Of a stretch of 64,000 nucleotides of DNA, positions 55,993-64,000 are shown piece by piece (positions within the stretch are counted from its first letter, which is position 1; each line of letters begins with the position of its first letter). The position numbers and the translations under genes were made by a program. Source of the DNA: Pseudomonas asiatica (GTDB lineage: Bacteria; Pseudomonadota; Gammaproteobacteria; Pseudomonadales; Pseudomonadaceae); assembly GCF_040214835.1 (NCBI RefSeq), contig NZ_CP157874.1, positions 1,802,001-1,866,000 of the forward strand, read 5' to 3'. The notes under the pieces were generated by a model that had not been told where the DNA came from, ran no database searches, and saw only the letters and a list, made by a program, of their open reading frames with translations.

Positions 55993-57405
55993 TTAGAAAT
56001 TGTCAGTGCCAACCGGTACAGTTCTTGGCTGACCCGCCATATAAGCCCTCAGCGAGTCCAAAACGGCCGCCATGCTATCTACATATTCTGGGCGAACGCT
56101 GTGCTTACTGTCCAGAACACCATCCTTCGCTCCCGTCGCTGGGCGCGCTGGCTTAGTCCTAATATCGTCGGCAGGGAGTATGCAGGAAAAATAGTCCGGG
56201 AAGAGCGATTTAAGCTCATCAGCGTCGGCAGCCTTGTCGCCGTCAAACACCGCAGCAACTCGTGAAAATCCTAGCTCACTCAAAATCTGACAAAGATGCT
56301 TGATGTTGCCGGCACCGCCAGCACCCCAGCCAAAGAAAGTGCCTGGCATATCCTGCTCAAGTTGATTGGCAATCTCTGGCAGGAGAACCACATCTTCCTG
56401 ACCCTCGGTAAGCACAAGCCCATCCTCCTGGAAAAACAGCTCACGTGCATCAAGCCCAAACACATGCGGGTTGTACACGTTGCGGGCTGACAACTTTTTG
56501 ATCGACTCAAGTGCCGATGGGCCAAGCTGATTGATTTTAGTTCCATTGGCGCCAGTGGTGACCCGGACCAAGCCAGCGCCATTTTTCAATGCTTCCAGAT
56601 CAACAAAGTATGGAGAGTGAGTGGAGATCACAATTTGCCGGTCGCTAGAGAACTTTCGGATCAACCGTGCTAAACGTTTTTGCAGGGCAGGATGCAATGA
56701 AAGCTCGGGCTCGTCGATGACGACAACATCTCCCTCAATCGAGTCATAGAGCGAATCGACAATGGCAAAGATACTGACGATGCCTTCGCCCATGCCATCG
56801 CTGGAGTGGGCGTTATCGGCCGAGAAAAACTTGAGAAAATGTTGCCCTTGTTCAGATAGGTCAATCGACCAATCTGGGGTGAATCCTAGCACCTCGGAGG
56901 CGTGCAAATTGAACGCGGCCAGCTTGGCTTCATCACTCAGAATATTGAACAAGCGGTATTCGAAACCGCTGAGCGTCGGGCTGCGTTGCGGTGGCAACAC
57001 CGATCCCTCAATGTGCTCATGCCGTGTATACGCATGCTTGCTGAAGTAAGGGTTGAATGCACGCCGCGATGGTAGTACGAATATTCGCTCTTCGGCTTTT
57101 TCTCCAATGCGTTTGGTCTCGCTGGCCCCTTTGCGGAGCGAATGGATGGATTCCTTGGCACCGTCAAAGACGTAATCAATCTCAACCAGTCCGACGGCAG
57201 CATGTCGCACCCCGGCACTGAAGCTCGGAGTTGCATAACCGTTACGAGCTCTTAGGCACTCCAGAATGGAAGACTTCCCTGCATTGTTAGCTCCAGTAAT
57301 TATAGTGAGACCACTGCCTTCTTTGCCATTTGGCACAGAAAACGTCACTGTTCCACGATTCTTGAAGCCACGGTAACCCAGGATGCTGATGGTTTTGATT
57401 GGCAT
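55993..57405 (-). CDS. OLD-family ATP-dependent nuclease (AAA ATPase plus TOPRIM)
   Basis: A 470-residue single-gene OLD-type protein, probably anti-phage. Walker A is GANNAGKS (38-45), followed by GMGEGIVSIFAIVDSL, Walker B VVVIDEPELSLHP, and STHSPYF. The TOPRIM region is LVLTEGQEDVVLLPEIANQL with VAAVFDGDKAADADEL. Start ATG 57405 gives MPIKTISILGYRGF. It is flanked by a truncated REP and a truncated nucleotidyltransferase gene, suggesting a recent insertion. No partner nuclease/helicase gene (as in Gabija) is adjacent. Confidence 0.85.
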   Translation of the reverse strand: MPIKTISILGYRGFKNRGTVTFSVPNGKEGSGLTIITGANNAGKSSILECLRARNGYATPSFSAGVRHAAVGLVEIDYVFDGAKESIHSLRKGASETKRIGEKAEERIFVLPSRRAFNPYFSKHAYTRHEHIEGSVLPPQRSPTLSGFEYRLFNILSDEAKLAAFNLHASEVLGFTPDWSIDLSEQGQHFLKFFSADNAHSSDGMGEGIVSIFAIVDSLYDSIEGDVVVIDEPELSLHPALQKRLARLIRKFSSDRQIVISTHSPYFVDLEALKNGAGLVRVTTGANGTKINQLGPSALESIKKLSARNVYNPHVFGLDARELFFQEDGLVLTEGQEDVVLLPEIANQLEQDMPGTFFGWGAGGAGNIKHLCQILSELGFSRVAAVFDGDKAADADELKSLFPDYFSCILPADDIRTKPARPATGAKDGVLDSKHSVRPEYVDSMAAVLDSLRAYMAGQPRTVPVGTDNF

Positions 57406-57690
57406 TATTTATGATCCAAACTAAAAAGAGGTAAGCCCCTACAGTAGGCTATGCACAAGGCTCATCGCTGGCTGCCCGACGCCTATTAGACCGTAGTCTT
57501 AGGCAAACCTAGGTGTGTTTCTGCTGCCCACAGCTGCCTAGAAACGAACGAATTATTGACTATTAGATTTTGGCCAAATGCGCCAGCGAACCAACTCTAA
57601 CTGAAATTTACAGAGTATCTCAACGCGGTTTAGAGATAGTAGACAGAATGAACGGGCGTTCAGGCGGAACGGACAGTATTTCAATTTCGC
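57406..57690. other. AT-richer gap, probable right end of the OLD insertion
   Basis: No supported gene. GACTATTAGATTTTGGCC and nearby runs are AT-richer than the flanks. It ends where the nucleotidyltransferase frame is cut. Confidence 0.4.
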
Positions 57691-58026
57691 TCATGCGCCG
57701 AACTTCGCCTCGTACCACAAGTGAACACGGGCCTGGTTGCGCACTTCCACGTTGACGCCCAGGTGCGCGCACGCCTGATGAACCCGGGCGATGACACGGT
57801 CCTCTGCCTCCCAGGACAAGTCGGCGTCGAAGTAGGCGATGTCATAGTCCTTGATGCCCCTCTCCGAAGGTAGCCCGGCGCGGTGGTTCCAGAATGTCTG
57901 GAACAGGGCGCCTGCCGTCAGCATGCAGTGGGGGACATCCAGCGCTGGCAGGGCGGCCAGCAATGCCCGGTTTATCGGGTTCTCGTGGATGATTGCCAGC
58001 ACTTGTTCATTCGTCAGTGAATGCAT
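57691..58026 (-). pseudogene. Nucleotidyltransferase-family (COG3575-like) gene, truncated
   Basis: The 111-residue product starts MHSLTNEQVLAIIHENPINR and follows the family through KDYDIAYFDADLSWEAEDRVI and VRNQARVHLWYEAKFGA, then stops where relatives continue for another 80 or so residues. The stop coincides with the start of AT-richer sequence beside the OLD gene. AAGGA lies eight bases before ATG 58026. It is probably non-functional. Confidence 0.75.
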
Positions 58027-58160
58027 GGGTACCGTCCTTGGTGGTTGCATTGCGCTGAGCTTACCTGAATGCCAGGGTGAGTGGCTGTGCGCAATGGGTT
58101 GCTGCTTGCCGTGATCCCATTGGAAGATCGTCCAGCCCGTTGGCCTGTGCTGGCGCGTAC

Positions 58161-58249
58161 TCTGTGGGAGCGGCTTTAGCCGCGAAGATCCAACGCGGTG
58201 CATGGCACCGGCTGCGCCGGTGTTCGCGGCTAAAGCCGCTCCCACAGGG
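58161..58249. repeat. Inverted REP pair (type A variant)
   Basis: CTGTGGGAGCGGCTTTAGCC and its inverse, with an ACCGGC/GCCGGT hairpin between. Confidence 0.87.
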
Positions 58250-58263
58250 TCCCTGCTAATGCA

Positions 58264-58530
58264 ATGAGTTATGTGCTGCTCTATGAGCGCCCGCCCGCCG
58301 TGGCGCTGAACAGCGCCGGATTTCGTGTAGTTGAATGCCTGAGCGAGGTGTTCCCTGGGGAGAGTTTACCCGCGAACTGGGCAGTCGGGGCTAGTCATGA
58401 AAGCGTTGGTTACACAGCTCTGCGCTACGGTGCGGACGATGGGTTCATAATGCATGCTTTTTCGAGTTTAGCAGGCTACGGCGCCAATTATTGCTCCGGC
58501 CAGGTCATCCGGTTGATCAGCATTCACTAA
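58264..58530 (+). CDS. Doubtful small hypothetical ORF
   Basis: An 88-residue ORF (MSYVLLYERPPAVALNSAGF...) directly after a REP pair. It lacks a ribosome site and recognisable motifs. It could be spurious; listed because no other gene occupies this strand. Confidence 0.25.
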   Translation: MSYVLLYERPPAVALNSAGFRVVECLSEVFPGESLPANWAVGASHESVGYTALRYGADDGFIMHAFSSLAGYGANYCSGQVIRLISIH

Positions 58531-58544
58531 CGAGTACTCAGATA

Positions 58545-58763
58545 ATGAAAATTCTTGCCGAAGGGGTCACCGGTAAAGCGCTTTGCGAACACTGCCAGGT
58601 AGTGGTGCCTACGTACTATGCACGCCGTGATGTACCGTTCAGCGATGGTCAAGGGGTGGTCAAGGATATCCTGGTGGGTGTGTGTTTCCGTTGCGATGGC
58701 GTGGTCGCCCTTACACCTCAATCTACGCCAGCCATCCGAGAGTCACGCCGTCGTTTCGGATAA
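58545..58763 (+). CDS. Small zinc-ribbon-like conserved Pseudomonas protein
   Basis: A 72-residue protein beginning MKILAEGVTGKALCEHCQVV. Two CxxC pairs (CEHC and CFRC) suggest a zinc ribbon like YgiT-type domains. It ends TPAIRESRRRFG. I recall similar small Pseudomonas proteins, but no function is known. The start ATG 58545 is preferred over the longer frame from 58491. Confidence 0.65.
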   Translation: MKILAEGVTGKALCEHCQVVVPTYYARRDVPFSDGQGVVKDILVGVCFRCDGVVALTPQSTPAIRESRRRFG

Positions 58764-58879
58764 TCGCGATCAATTGTTATCGCGCCATTCTTTCGCCAGT
58801 CGAGCCAGATACTGCATGGTCGAAATATCCCGGGCTTTGGTGTGCGCATCCGGCCATAACCAGACTGGCATTGGTCACC

Positions 58880-59383
58880 TTACGCCAGTCGGTTGAGCTT
58901 GCGGGTAGTGTGATCGGCAAGATCGCGAAGGCCAGGGGCACTCAGTGCGCTCTGGAACTCATCCGGCGTGAGGAAGAACTGCTGGTAGATCCCATCGATG
59001 ACAACCATTTTGCTGCGTACCTTAGCCACTGCTCGGCGCAGGTTCTGGTGCTCATCGTAAAGAGCGGTTGGCACGTTTGCCGCTTGCAGTCCGCCCTCCA
59101 ACTGCCTTACCGCTTTGAGCAACTCAGCATTCTTGAGGTATTTGGTCTGGTCGAAGGTATCCGATTTCATGAGTGCAACGACACGCCTCGAATAGATCGA
59201 CTCCAGGACCAGCCAGCCATGAGTCAGCTCAGCGATTACGCTGCGCAGGTCAGGGGAAGAGGGGGGGGTAGCGCTGGCTTCACGAACCTCAACGGCACGT
59301 GATTGAAGTGAGAGAGTTGTGTAATCACCCACCAATGCGAGCGCGGCGACGATGAGCGCCGGTGCTGCTGCTTTGACTGGCAT
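58880..59383 (-). CDS. Hypothetical exported or membrane-anchored protein
   Basis: A 167-residue protein starting MPVKAAAPALIVAALALVGD, a single hydrophobic segment acting as signal or anchor. The rest is helical and charged (SVIAELTHGWLVLESIYSRRVV, LLKAVRQLEGGLQAANVPTAL). No catalytic motif. GGAGG five bases before ATG 59383 fixes the start; the frame extends upstream to 59476. Not recognised. Confidence 0.7.
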   Translation of the reverse strand: MPVKAAAPALIVAALALVGDYTTLSLQSRAVEVREASATPPSSPDLRSVIAELTHGWLVLESIYSRRVVALMKSDTFDQTKYLKNAELLKAVRQLEGGLQAANVPTALYDEHQNLRRAVAKVRSKMVVIDGIYQQFFLTPDEFQSALSAPGLRDLADHTTRKLNRLA

Positions 59384-59866
59384 GAATACCTCCATTTGCT
59401 GCTCGGATTTTGCTGCGATTACTGAAAACTTGGGGGCAATTATCGGCGTTGAAGCCTGATAGTCAATTGCTGCCAAGTCTGGAAATTGTAAGCCTAAAAA
59501 ACGTTGAGCGTATGGTTCTGGTGCGTCGGTGTGAGCTGGTCCTACAAGACCGAATCAGTTTTTTCCCCTTCCTCGTAGTCCATTTCTGAATCATCCTTTT
59601 CAAGCCGTTTCACCATTGCGATGGAAACCTGAGCCCCCTAGTCTCGCCCTGTCGTTGCAAATTCAACGACCGGGTCTGCAAGCCCGATGCTTGGTTTGGT
59701 CTCAGTTTGCTGTTGGCTTCGTTCAACGGTGGCTGCGTGCGGGTGGTCTTCGGGCCAGCCGGGAATCGACCTCCAAGCCCGGTCTTGCAGGCCCGCATGT
59801 AGCCGCCACCCTATCATCTGCAAGTGATCTGGCGACGGTCCGACTTGTTATTGTCTGGAGGCTGTC
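59384..59866. other. Long gap with a structured leader before the DUF3077-like gene
   Basis: No gene. A 7-bp hairpin GTCGTTG/CAACGAC (59651-59670) is followed by GGGTCTGCAAG (59672), which can pair with CTTGCAGGCCC (59784) over 11 bases with one G-U. The ribosome site GGAGG lies at 59858-59862. The folding may control the small gene downstream, or the region may be a small RNA; neither is shown. No small gene was found in 59384-59604. Confidence 0.45.
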
Positions 59867-60124
59867 ATGCTGAAACTCGTTCCCGATCCACCTTTCTCCA
59901 CTGACTCACCCCATCACTTGGAAGACACCCTGATCCAGGCCACGGAATACGTACTCTGCGCCTTGTCCGTAGGCCATCACGCGATAGCCTCGCTCCCCAA
60001 GTCTCCCGCCACGATCATGACCCTGGCGGTCATGCATGAAATGGAGGCTGTGCGCACGCTGCTGGAGTCGGCGATTGCGCAGGTGCAGCTTCGGGCCGGG
60101 CAGCCGGTGCATACATTGCACTGA
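59867..60124 (+). CDS. DUF6124/DUF3077-like small protein
   Basis: An 85-residue protein, MLKLVPDPPFSTDSPHHLED..., ending PVHTLH. I recall this type as a frequent small Pseudomonas family with unknown function. Helices LEDTLIQATEYVLCALSV and IMTLAVMHEMEAVRTLLESAI form most of it. GGAGG five bases before ATG fixes the start. It is followed by a related gene at 60228. Confidence 0.75.
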   Translation: MLKLVPDPPFSTDSPHHLEDTLIQATEYVLCALSVGHHAIASLPKSPATIMTLAVMHEMEAVRTLLESAIAQVQLRAGQPVHTLH

Positions 60125-60227
60125 TGAGCTGATTTTCAAATTTTGCCAGCCTGGGCGGTGTGGTTTTCCTGCCAGGGACTGCAACCGGGAAATCGCACTG
60201 GCCGGCAGATTCAAAAGAGGGTTTCAG

Positions 60228-60515
60228 ATGGACAAGGAATTGGATGACGACACCGGCACGCTGGGCCTGACCGTAGGCGCGGCCACGTTCCTGGACGGTG
60301 TGCTGGACGGCAGGAAACTGTTCCGCGTAGAACCGGGAAACTGCTGCGACCATGCCATCGAACAAGCGTCGGTGTTGATGGACTGCTCTCGGCGAGCATC
60401 GTTTATCGGGGTTATGGACAACGAACCGGTGCTGGTCTGGGCTTCGCACTTTCTTTGCGACATGGCCAAGGCGCTGATGGATGACGCGCATATGGGCATG
60501 CGCAAGAACCGCTGA
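60228..60515 (+). CDS. DUF3077-like small protein
   Basis: A 95-residue protein, MDKELDDDTGTLGLTV, with KLFRVEPGNCCDHAIEQASVLMDCSRR, which is the DUF3077 core as I recall it. AGAGG lies seven bases before ATG 60228. It probably forms a pair with the preceding gene (103 bases away). Function unknown. Confidence 0.75.
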   Translation: MDKELDDDTGTLGLTVGAATFLDGVLDGRKLFRVEPGNCCDHAIEQASVLMDCSRRASFIGVMDNEPVLVWASHFLCDMAKALMDDAHMGMRKNR

Positions 60516-60636
60516 CCTGCCCCCCCGGGCGGCGATGTTGTGCAGCCAACAGCGATCCAGCAGCTTGTTCGACCGCATGCAGCCAACATCGCCGCCAATT
60601 TCAGCTAACCAATTGAAATAAAAACACTTTAAAGCC

Positions 60637-60652
60637 TGGCATGTTTGCTGCT
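60637..60652 (+). promoter_or_regulatory. Sigma-54 promoter upstream of sfnG
   Basis: TGGCATGTTTGCTGCT has GG and GC separated by exactly ten bases and a near-consensus TGGCAY-N5-TTGCW. It ends 40 bases before the sfnG start codon. SfnR with sigma-54 controls sulfone use in P. putida, as known from the literature on strain DS1. Confidence 0.75.
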
Positions 60653-60692
60653 CCTGCCTCCTTGAACCCGAGGATCACCAAGGAGCCTTACC

Positions 60693-61787
60693 ATGAGCCA
60701 AGCCCCGATCAAGTTCGCCTACTGGGTCCCCAACGTCAGTGGTGGCCTGGTGGTCAGCACCATCGAACAGCGCACCAGTTGGGACATCGACTACAACCGC
60801 AAGCTCGCGCAAATCGCCGAACAGGCTGGTTTCGACTACGCCCTGTCGCAAATCCGTTTCACCGCCGGCTACGGCGCCGACAACCAGCACGAGTCGGTCA
60901 CCATCAGCCACGCGCTGCTTGCTGCCACGGAAAAGCTCAAGGTCATCGCCGCCATCCTGCCAGGCCCGTGGAACCCGGCGCTGGCGGCCAAGCAGCTGGC
61001 GAGCATCGACCAGTTCACCAATGGCCGCATCGCCATCAACGTGGTCTCGGGTTGGTTCAAGGGCGAGTTCCACGCCATCGGCGAACCCTGGCTGGACCAC
61101 GACGAACGCTATCGCCGTTCCGAGGAATTCATCCGCGCGCTGAAGGGCATCTGGACCCAGGACAACTTCACCTTCAACGGCGACTTCTATCGCTTTCGCG
61201 ACTACAACCTCAAACCCAAGCCGCTGCAGCAGCCGCACCCTGAGATTTTCCAGGGCGGCAGCTCGCGTGCCGCACGGGACATGGCGGCGCGCGTGTCGGA
61301 CTGGTACTTCACCAACGGCAACAGCGTGGAAGGGATCAAGGCGCAGGTCGACGATATCCGCGCCAAGGCGGCGGCCAACGGCCATTCGGTAAAGGTTGGA
61401 GTCAATGCCTTCATCATCGCCCGCGACACCGAAGAGCAGGCGCGTGCGGTGCTGCAGGAGATCATCGCCAAGGCCAACCCCGAGGCGGTGCGGGCGTTTG
61501 GCCAGGAAGTGAAGCATGCCGGTTCTGCCAGCCCGGAGGGCGAGGGCAACTGGGCCAGGTCCAGCTTCGAAGACCTGGTGCAGTACAACGATGGCTTCAA
61601 GACCAACCTGATCGGTACACCACGGCAGATTGCCGAGCGCATCGTTGTGCTGAAGGCGGTGGGTGTGGATCTGATCTTGTCCGGGTTCCTGCACTTCCAG
61701 GAGGAAGTAGCGTACTTCGGCGAACATGTGCTGCCGCTGGTGCGTGAACTGGAGGCCGGGCGCAGCGTGGACAAGGCGGTGGCCTGA
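60693..61787 (+). CDS. sfnG: FMNH2-dependent dimethylsulfone monooxygenase
   Basis: SfnG oxidises dimethylsulfone to methanesulfinate using FMNH2, allowing its use as a sulfur source. It is a luciferase-like (LLM) flavoprotein of 364 residues. It opens IKFAYWVPNVSGGLVVSTIEQRTSWDIDYN and has AAILPGPWNPALAAKQLASIDQFTNGRIAINVVSGWFKGEF and EIFQGGSSRAARDMAARVSDWYFTNGNS. A sigma-54 promoter precedes it. No flavin reductase is adjacent; the reductant source is elsewhere. Confidence 0.93.
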   Translation: MSQAPIKFAYWVPNVSGGLVVSTIEQRTSWDIDYNRKLAQIAEQAGFDYALSQIRFTAGYGADNQHESVTISHALLAATEKLKVIAAILPGPWNPALAAKQLASIDQFTNGRIAINVVSGWFKGEFHAIGEPWLDHDERYRRSEEFIRALKGIWTQDNFTFNGDFYRFRDYNLKPKPLQQPHPEIFQGGSSRAARDMAARVSDWYFTNGNSVEGIKAQVDDIRAKAAANGHSVKVGVNAFIIARDTEEQARAVLQEIIAKANPEAVRAFGQEVKHAGSASPEGEGNWARSSFEDLVQYNDGFKTNLIGTPRQIAERIVVLKAVGVDLILSGFLHFQEEVAYFGEHVLPLVRELEAGRSVDKAVA

Positions 61788-61811
61788 AGCCGATGCCATG
61801 CACCGCGTCGG

Positions 61812-61930
61812 ATTCTTCGCGGGCGCGCCCGCTCCCACAGGTAGGGCGCATTCCTTGGGCTACCGGAGCACCGGCGTAGCCGGTGCCATGCACCGCGTTG
61901 GATTCTTCGCGGCTAAAGCCGCTCCCACAG
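61812..61930. repeat. Two REP units in tandem orientation
   Basis: GATTCTTCGCGGGCGCGCCC and GATTCTTCGCGGCTAAAGCC, each followed by GCTCCCACAGG, lie in the same direction 80 bases apart, unlike the inverted pairs elsewhere. No gene was found in the rest of the sfnG-fdsG gap (61931-62227). Confidence 0.85.
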
Positions 61931-62227
61931 GGTACGCGGACCGCTTGTGAATTCAGTTCTCTAAGCGACAGCGCAGCAGACTGCATAAGGCCAGAAACAA
62001 CCCGCGTCGGTTTCAGGATGCGCCTGGTCGTTCGCACGCAACCCCCCGGCGCCACAAGTGCCATGCTTGCAGGATGCCTCGGACCAGCGCGCGCAGACGT
62101 GCGGCCGCAGGCAAGGAGGCCGCTGGCACCACGCAACCGTGACGTGGCCGGCGCGCCGCAGCAGAACACGCCGGATACCTGCCCTTACAACAATTCAGGC
62201 AGGGTCCGTGATGCCGAGGTCCGCTGT

Positions 62228-62710
62228 ATGCCTGATGAATTGCTCCACCTGCCTGTGATCCACCGCATTCTGGCCCGTGACAAGGATACCCCCGGCGCGC
62301 TGTTGCCGATCCTGCATGCCATCCAGCACGACATCGGCTACATCCCCGATGCCGCTGTCGCCGAAATTGCCCATGCCCTGAACCTCAGCCTGGCCGAGGT
62401 GCGTGGGGTGATCAGCTTCTACCATGATTTCCGCACCACGCCACCGGCGCGCCACACCCTGCGCCTGTGCCGCGCCGAGTCGTGCCAGAGCCGGGGCGCC
62501 GAGGCGCTGGCCGCGCAACTGCGCGAACAGCTGGCGCTGGACGACCACGGCACCAGCGCCGACGGCACCATCAGCCTGCGCCCGGTGTACTGCCTGGGCG
62601 CCTGTGCCTGCTCGCCAGCGCTGGAACTGGACGGCCAGGTGCATGCGCGTCTTACCCCTGACCGCCTGCGCGCGCTGGTCAACGCTTGCCGGGAGGACGC
62701 AGCATGCTGA
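62228..62710 (+). CDS. fdsG: NAD-dependent formate dehydrogenase gamma subunit
   Basis: FdsG is the NuoE-like subunit of soluble molybdenum formate dehydrogenase. It opens HLPVIHRILARDKDTPGALLPILHAIQHDIGYIP and carries the four [2Fe-2S] ligands in CRAESCQSRG and CLGACACSPA. Length is 160 residues. ATG 62228 follows GAGG; the long frame from 61883 is unsupported. Its end overlaps fdsB by seven bases. Confidence 0.93.
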   Translation: MPDELLHLPVIHRILARDKDTPGALLPILHAIQHDIGYIPDAAVAEIAHALNLSLAEVRGVISFYHDFRTTPPARHTLRLCRAESCQSRGAEALAAQLREQLALDDHGTSADGTISLRPVYCLGACACSPALELDGQVHARLTPDRLRALVNACREDAAC

Positions 62711-64000
62711 AGCTGTACATCCCCTGCGATTCGGTAGCCCGTGCCGTGGGCGCCGATCAGGTCGCCGATGCCTTGCAACGTGAGGCCGAACGCCGCCAGC
62801 TGCCGCTGGACATCCAGCGCACCAGTTCCCGCGGGCTGTACTGGCTGGAACCGCTGCTGGAGTGCGACAGCGCGCAAGGCCGCCTGGGTTTCGGCCCGGT
62901 CACCCCGGAAGACGTGCCGTCCTTGCTCGACGCCTTTACCGGTGAGCCCGGTGAGCCCGGTGAATCTGGTGGCCACTCGCTGGCCCTGGGGCCGGTCGAG
63001 GACATCCCTTACCTCAAGACCCAGCAGCGCCTGCTGTTCGCCCGCGCCGGCATCACCCGCCCATTGTCGCTGGACGACTACCGTGCCCATGGCGGTTTCG
63101 CCGGCCTTGAAGCGGCCGTGGCCCTGGACGGTGCCGAGGTGGTCGCCGCCGTGCTCGATTCCGGCCTGCGCGGCCGCGGCGGTGCGGCGTTCCCGGCCGG
63201 CATCAAGTGGCGCACCGTGCGTGACGCCGGGGCCGGGCAGAAGTACGTGGTGTGCAACGCCGACGAGGGTGACTCCGGTACCTTCGCCGACCGCATGCTG
63301 ATGGAAGGCGACCCATTCCTGCTGATTGAAGGCATGATCATTGCCGGCCTCGCCGTGGGTGCCGACAAGGGCTACATCTATGTGCGCTCGGAATACCCCG
63401 ACGCCATCCGCATGCTCGACCAGGCCTTCGCCATCGCCCGTGACGCCGGCTACCTCGGCAGCGACGTGGCCGGCAGCGGCCAGGCCTTCGACCTGGAAGT
63501 GCGGGTCGGCGCCGGCGCCTATATCTGCGGCGAAGAAACCGCGCTGCTCGAATCAATCGAAGGCAAGCGCGGCATCGTCCGCGCCAAGCCTCCGCTGCCC
63601 GCGCTGCAGGGCCTGTTCGGCCTGCCGACGCTGGTGCACAACGTACTCACCCTGGCCTCGGTACCCATCATCATGGCCAAGGGCGCGGCGTTCTACCGCG
63701 ACTTCGGCATGGGCCGCTCGCTGGGCACCATGCCGTTCCAGCTGGCCGGCAACATCCGCCAGGGCGGCCTGGTGGAACGCGCCTTTGGCCTGACCCTGCG
63801 CGAGCTGGTGGAAGGCTATGGCGGCGGCACGGCCAGCGGCCGGCCGCTGAAGGCCGCGCAGGTGGGTGGCCCGCTCGGTGCCTGGGTACCGCCCAGCCAC
63901 TTCGACACACCGCTGGACTATGAAGCCTTCGCCGCAATGGGCGCGATGCTCGGCCATGGTGGTGTGGTAGTGGCCGACGACACCCTGAACATGGCCAGCA
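62704..64000 (+). CDS. fdsB: NAD-dependent formate dehydrogenase beta subunit, cut by window end
   Basis: FdsB is a NuoF-like subunit that binds FMN and NAD. A thioredoxin-like N-terminus (MLKLYIPCDSVARAVGADQ) is followed by a Gly-rich NAD site GLRGRGGAAFPAGIKW, the FMN/NAD block VVCNADEGDSGTFADR, and YICGEETALLESIEGKRG. The open frame runs to the end of the window, so the C-terminal [4Fe-4S] cysteines are not seen. A triplicated GGTGAGCCC-type repeat encodes GEPGEPGES at the domain boundary (62941-62970). Confidence 0.92.
   Translation, partial: MLKLYIPCDSVARAVGADQVADALQREAERRQLPLDIQRTSSRGLYWLEPLLECDSAQGRLGFGPVTPEDVPSLLDAFTGEPGEPGESGGHSLALGPVEDIPYLKTQQRLLFARAGITRPLSLDDYRAHGGFAGLEAAVALDGAEVVAAVLDSGLRGRGGAAFPAGIKWRTVRDAGAGQKYVVCNADEGDSGTFADRMLMEGDPFLLIEGMIIAGLAVGADKGYIYVRSEYPDAIRMLDQAFAIARDAGYLGSDVAGSGQAFDLEVRVGAGAYICGEETALLESIEGKRGIVRAKPPLPALQGLFGLPTLVHNVLTLASVPIIMAKGAAFYRDFGMGRSLGTMPFQLAGNIRQGGLVERAFGLTLRELVEGYGGGTASGRPLKAAQVGGPLGAWVPPSHFDTPLDYEAFAAMGAMLGHGGVVVADDTLNMAS

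Noticed and set aside
55993..57405. A Gabija or Septu system around the OLD gene
   Set aside because: No helicase (GajB) or HNH (PtuB) gene lies next to it; the TOPRIM motif and single-gene layout fit a lone OLD protein better.

Overview
The window is a high-GC Pseudomonas chromosome segment, most likely from the P. putida group. The evidence is the gene order (mfd/gap, apbE, sthA, lolCDE, queF, mlaA, rssBC, tal, dusA, and later sfnG and fdsGB), two families of paired REP palindromes typical of P. putida, and the protein sequences. Species assignment is inference.

Core part 1 (1-21435): partial mfd; a GapB-type GAPDH; ApbE; soluble transhydrogenase SthA; a glycerophosphodiesterase; two PilZ proteins; the LolCDE lipoprotein-release transporter; a metal-type two-component pair; QueF; MlaA; the RssB/RssC partner-switching pair; a PhoD-like phosphatase; transaldolase; and DusA.

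Accessory part (about 21356-46992): a roughly 25-kb island sits at the 5' end of dusA and is bounded by 229-bp near-perfect direct repeats, each carrying the dusA start. Inside it, an SOS-controlled umuD-umuC (rulAB) pair is split. An 18-kb second element has entered rulB after codon 13. It has imperfect inverted ends, a CAACTC core at both junctions, and an overlapping operon of three tyrosine recombinases plus a small TnpC-like protein (Tn554 / integron-like-element type). Its cargo is an unusual cluster: an RND efflux pump with its outer-membrane factor, an SDR oxidoreductase, a 14-TM MFS exporter, a hotdog thioesterase, a complete FabF-type ketosynthase, and three TetR regulators with two near-identical operator sites. 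This looks like a resistance module combining export with a spare fatty-acid-synthesis enzyme, and is the best candidate for an undescribed system. To the right of rulB the island carries an AAA ATPase with a fused TOPRIM-like end, a zinc-ribbon/PIN-like protein and an ankyrin protein, which look like defence-type cargo. REP palindromes are absent from the whole island.

Core/accessory part 2 (47050-64000): an NCS1 permease, a TonB-dependent siderophore receptor with a Fur-like site, a sterol-desaturase-family enzyme, a PuuE-like deacetylase, an acetyltransferase, a probable OST-HTH protein, and a small insertion carrying an OLD-type nuclease that appears to have cut both a REP palindrome and a nucleotidyltransferase gene. 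Then come small conserved Pseudomonas proteins, two DUF3077/DUF6124-like genes (the first with a structured leader), sfnG behind a sigma-54 promoter, and the start of the NAD-linked formate dehydrogenase operon (fdsG, fdsB), cut by the window end.
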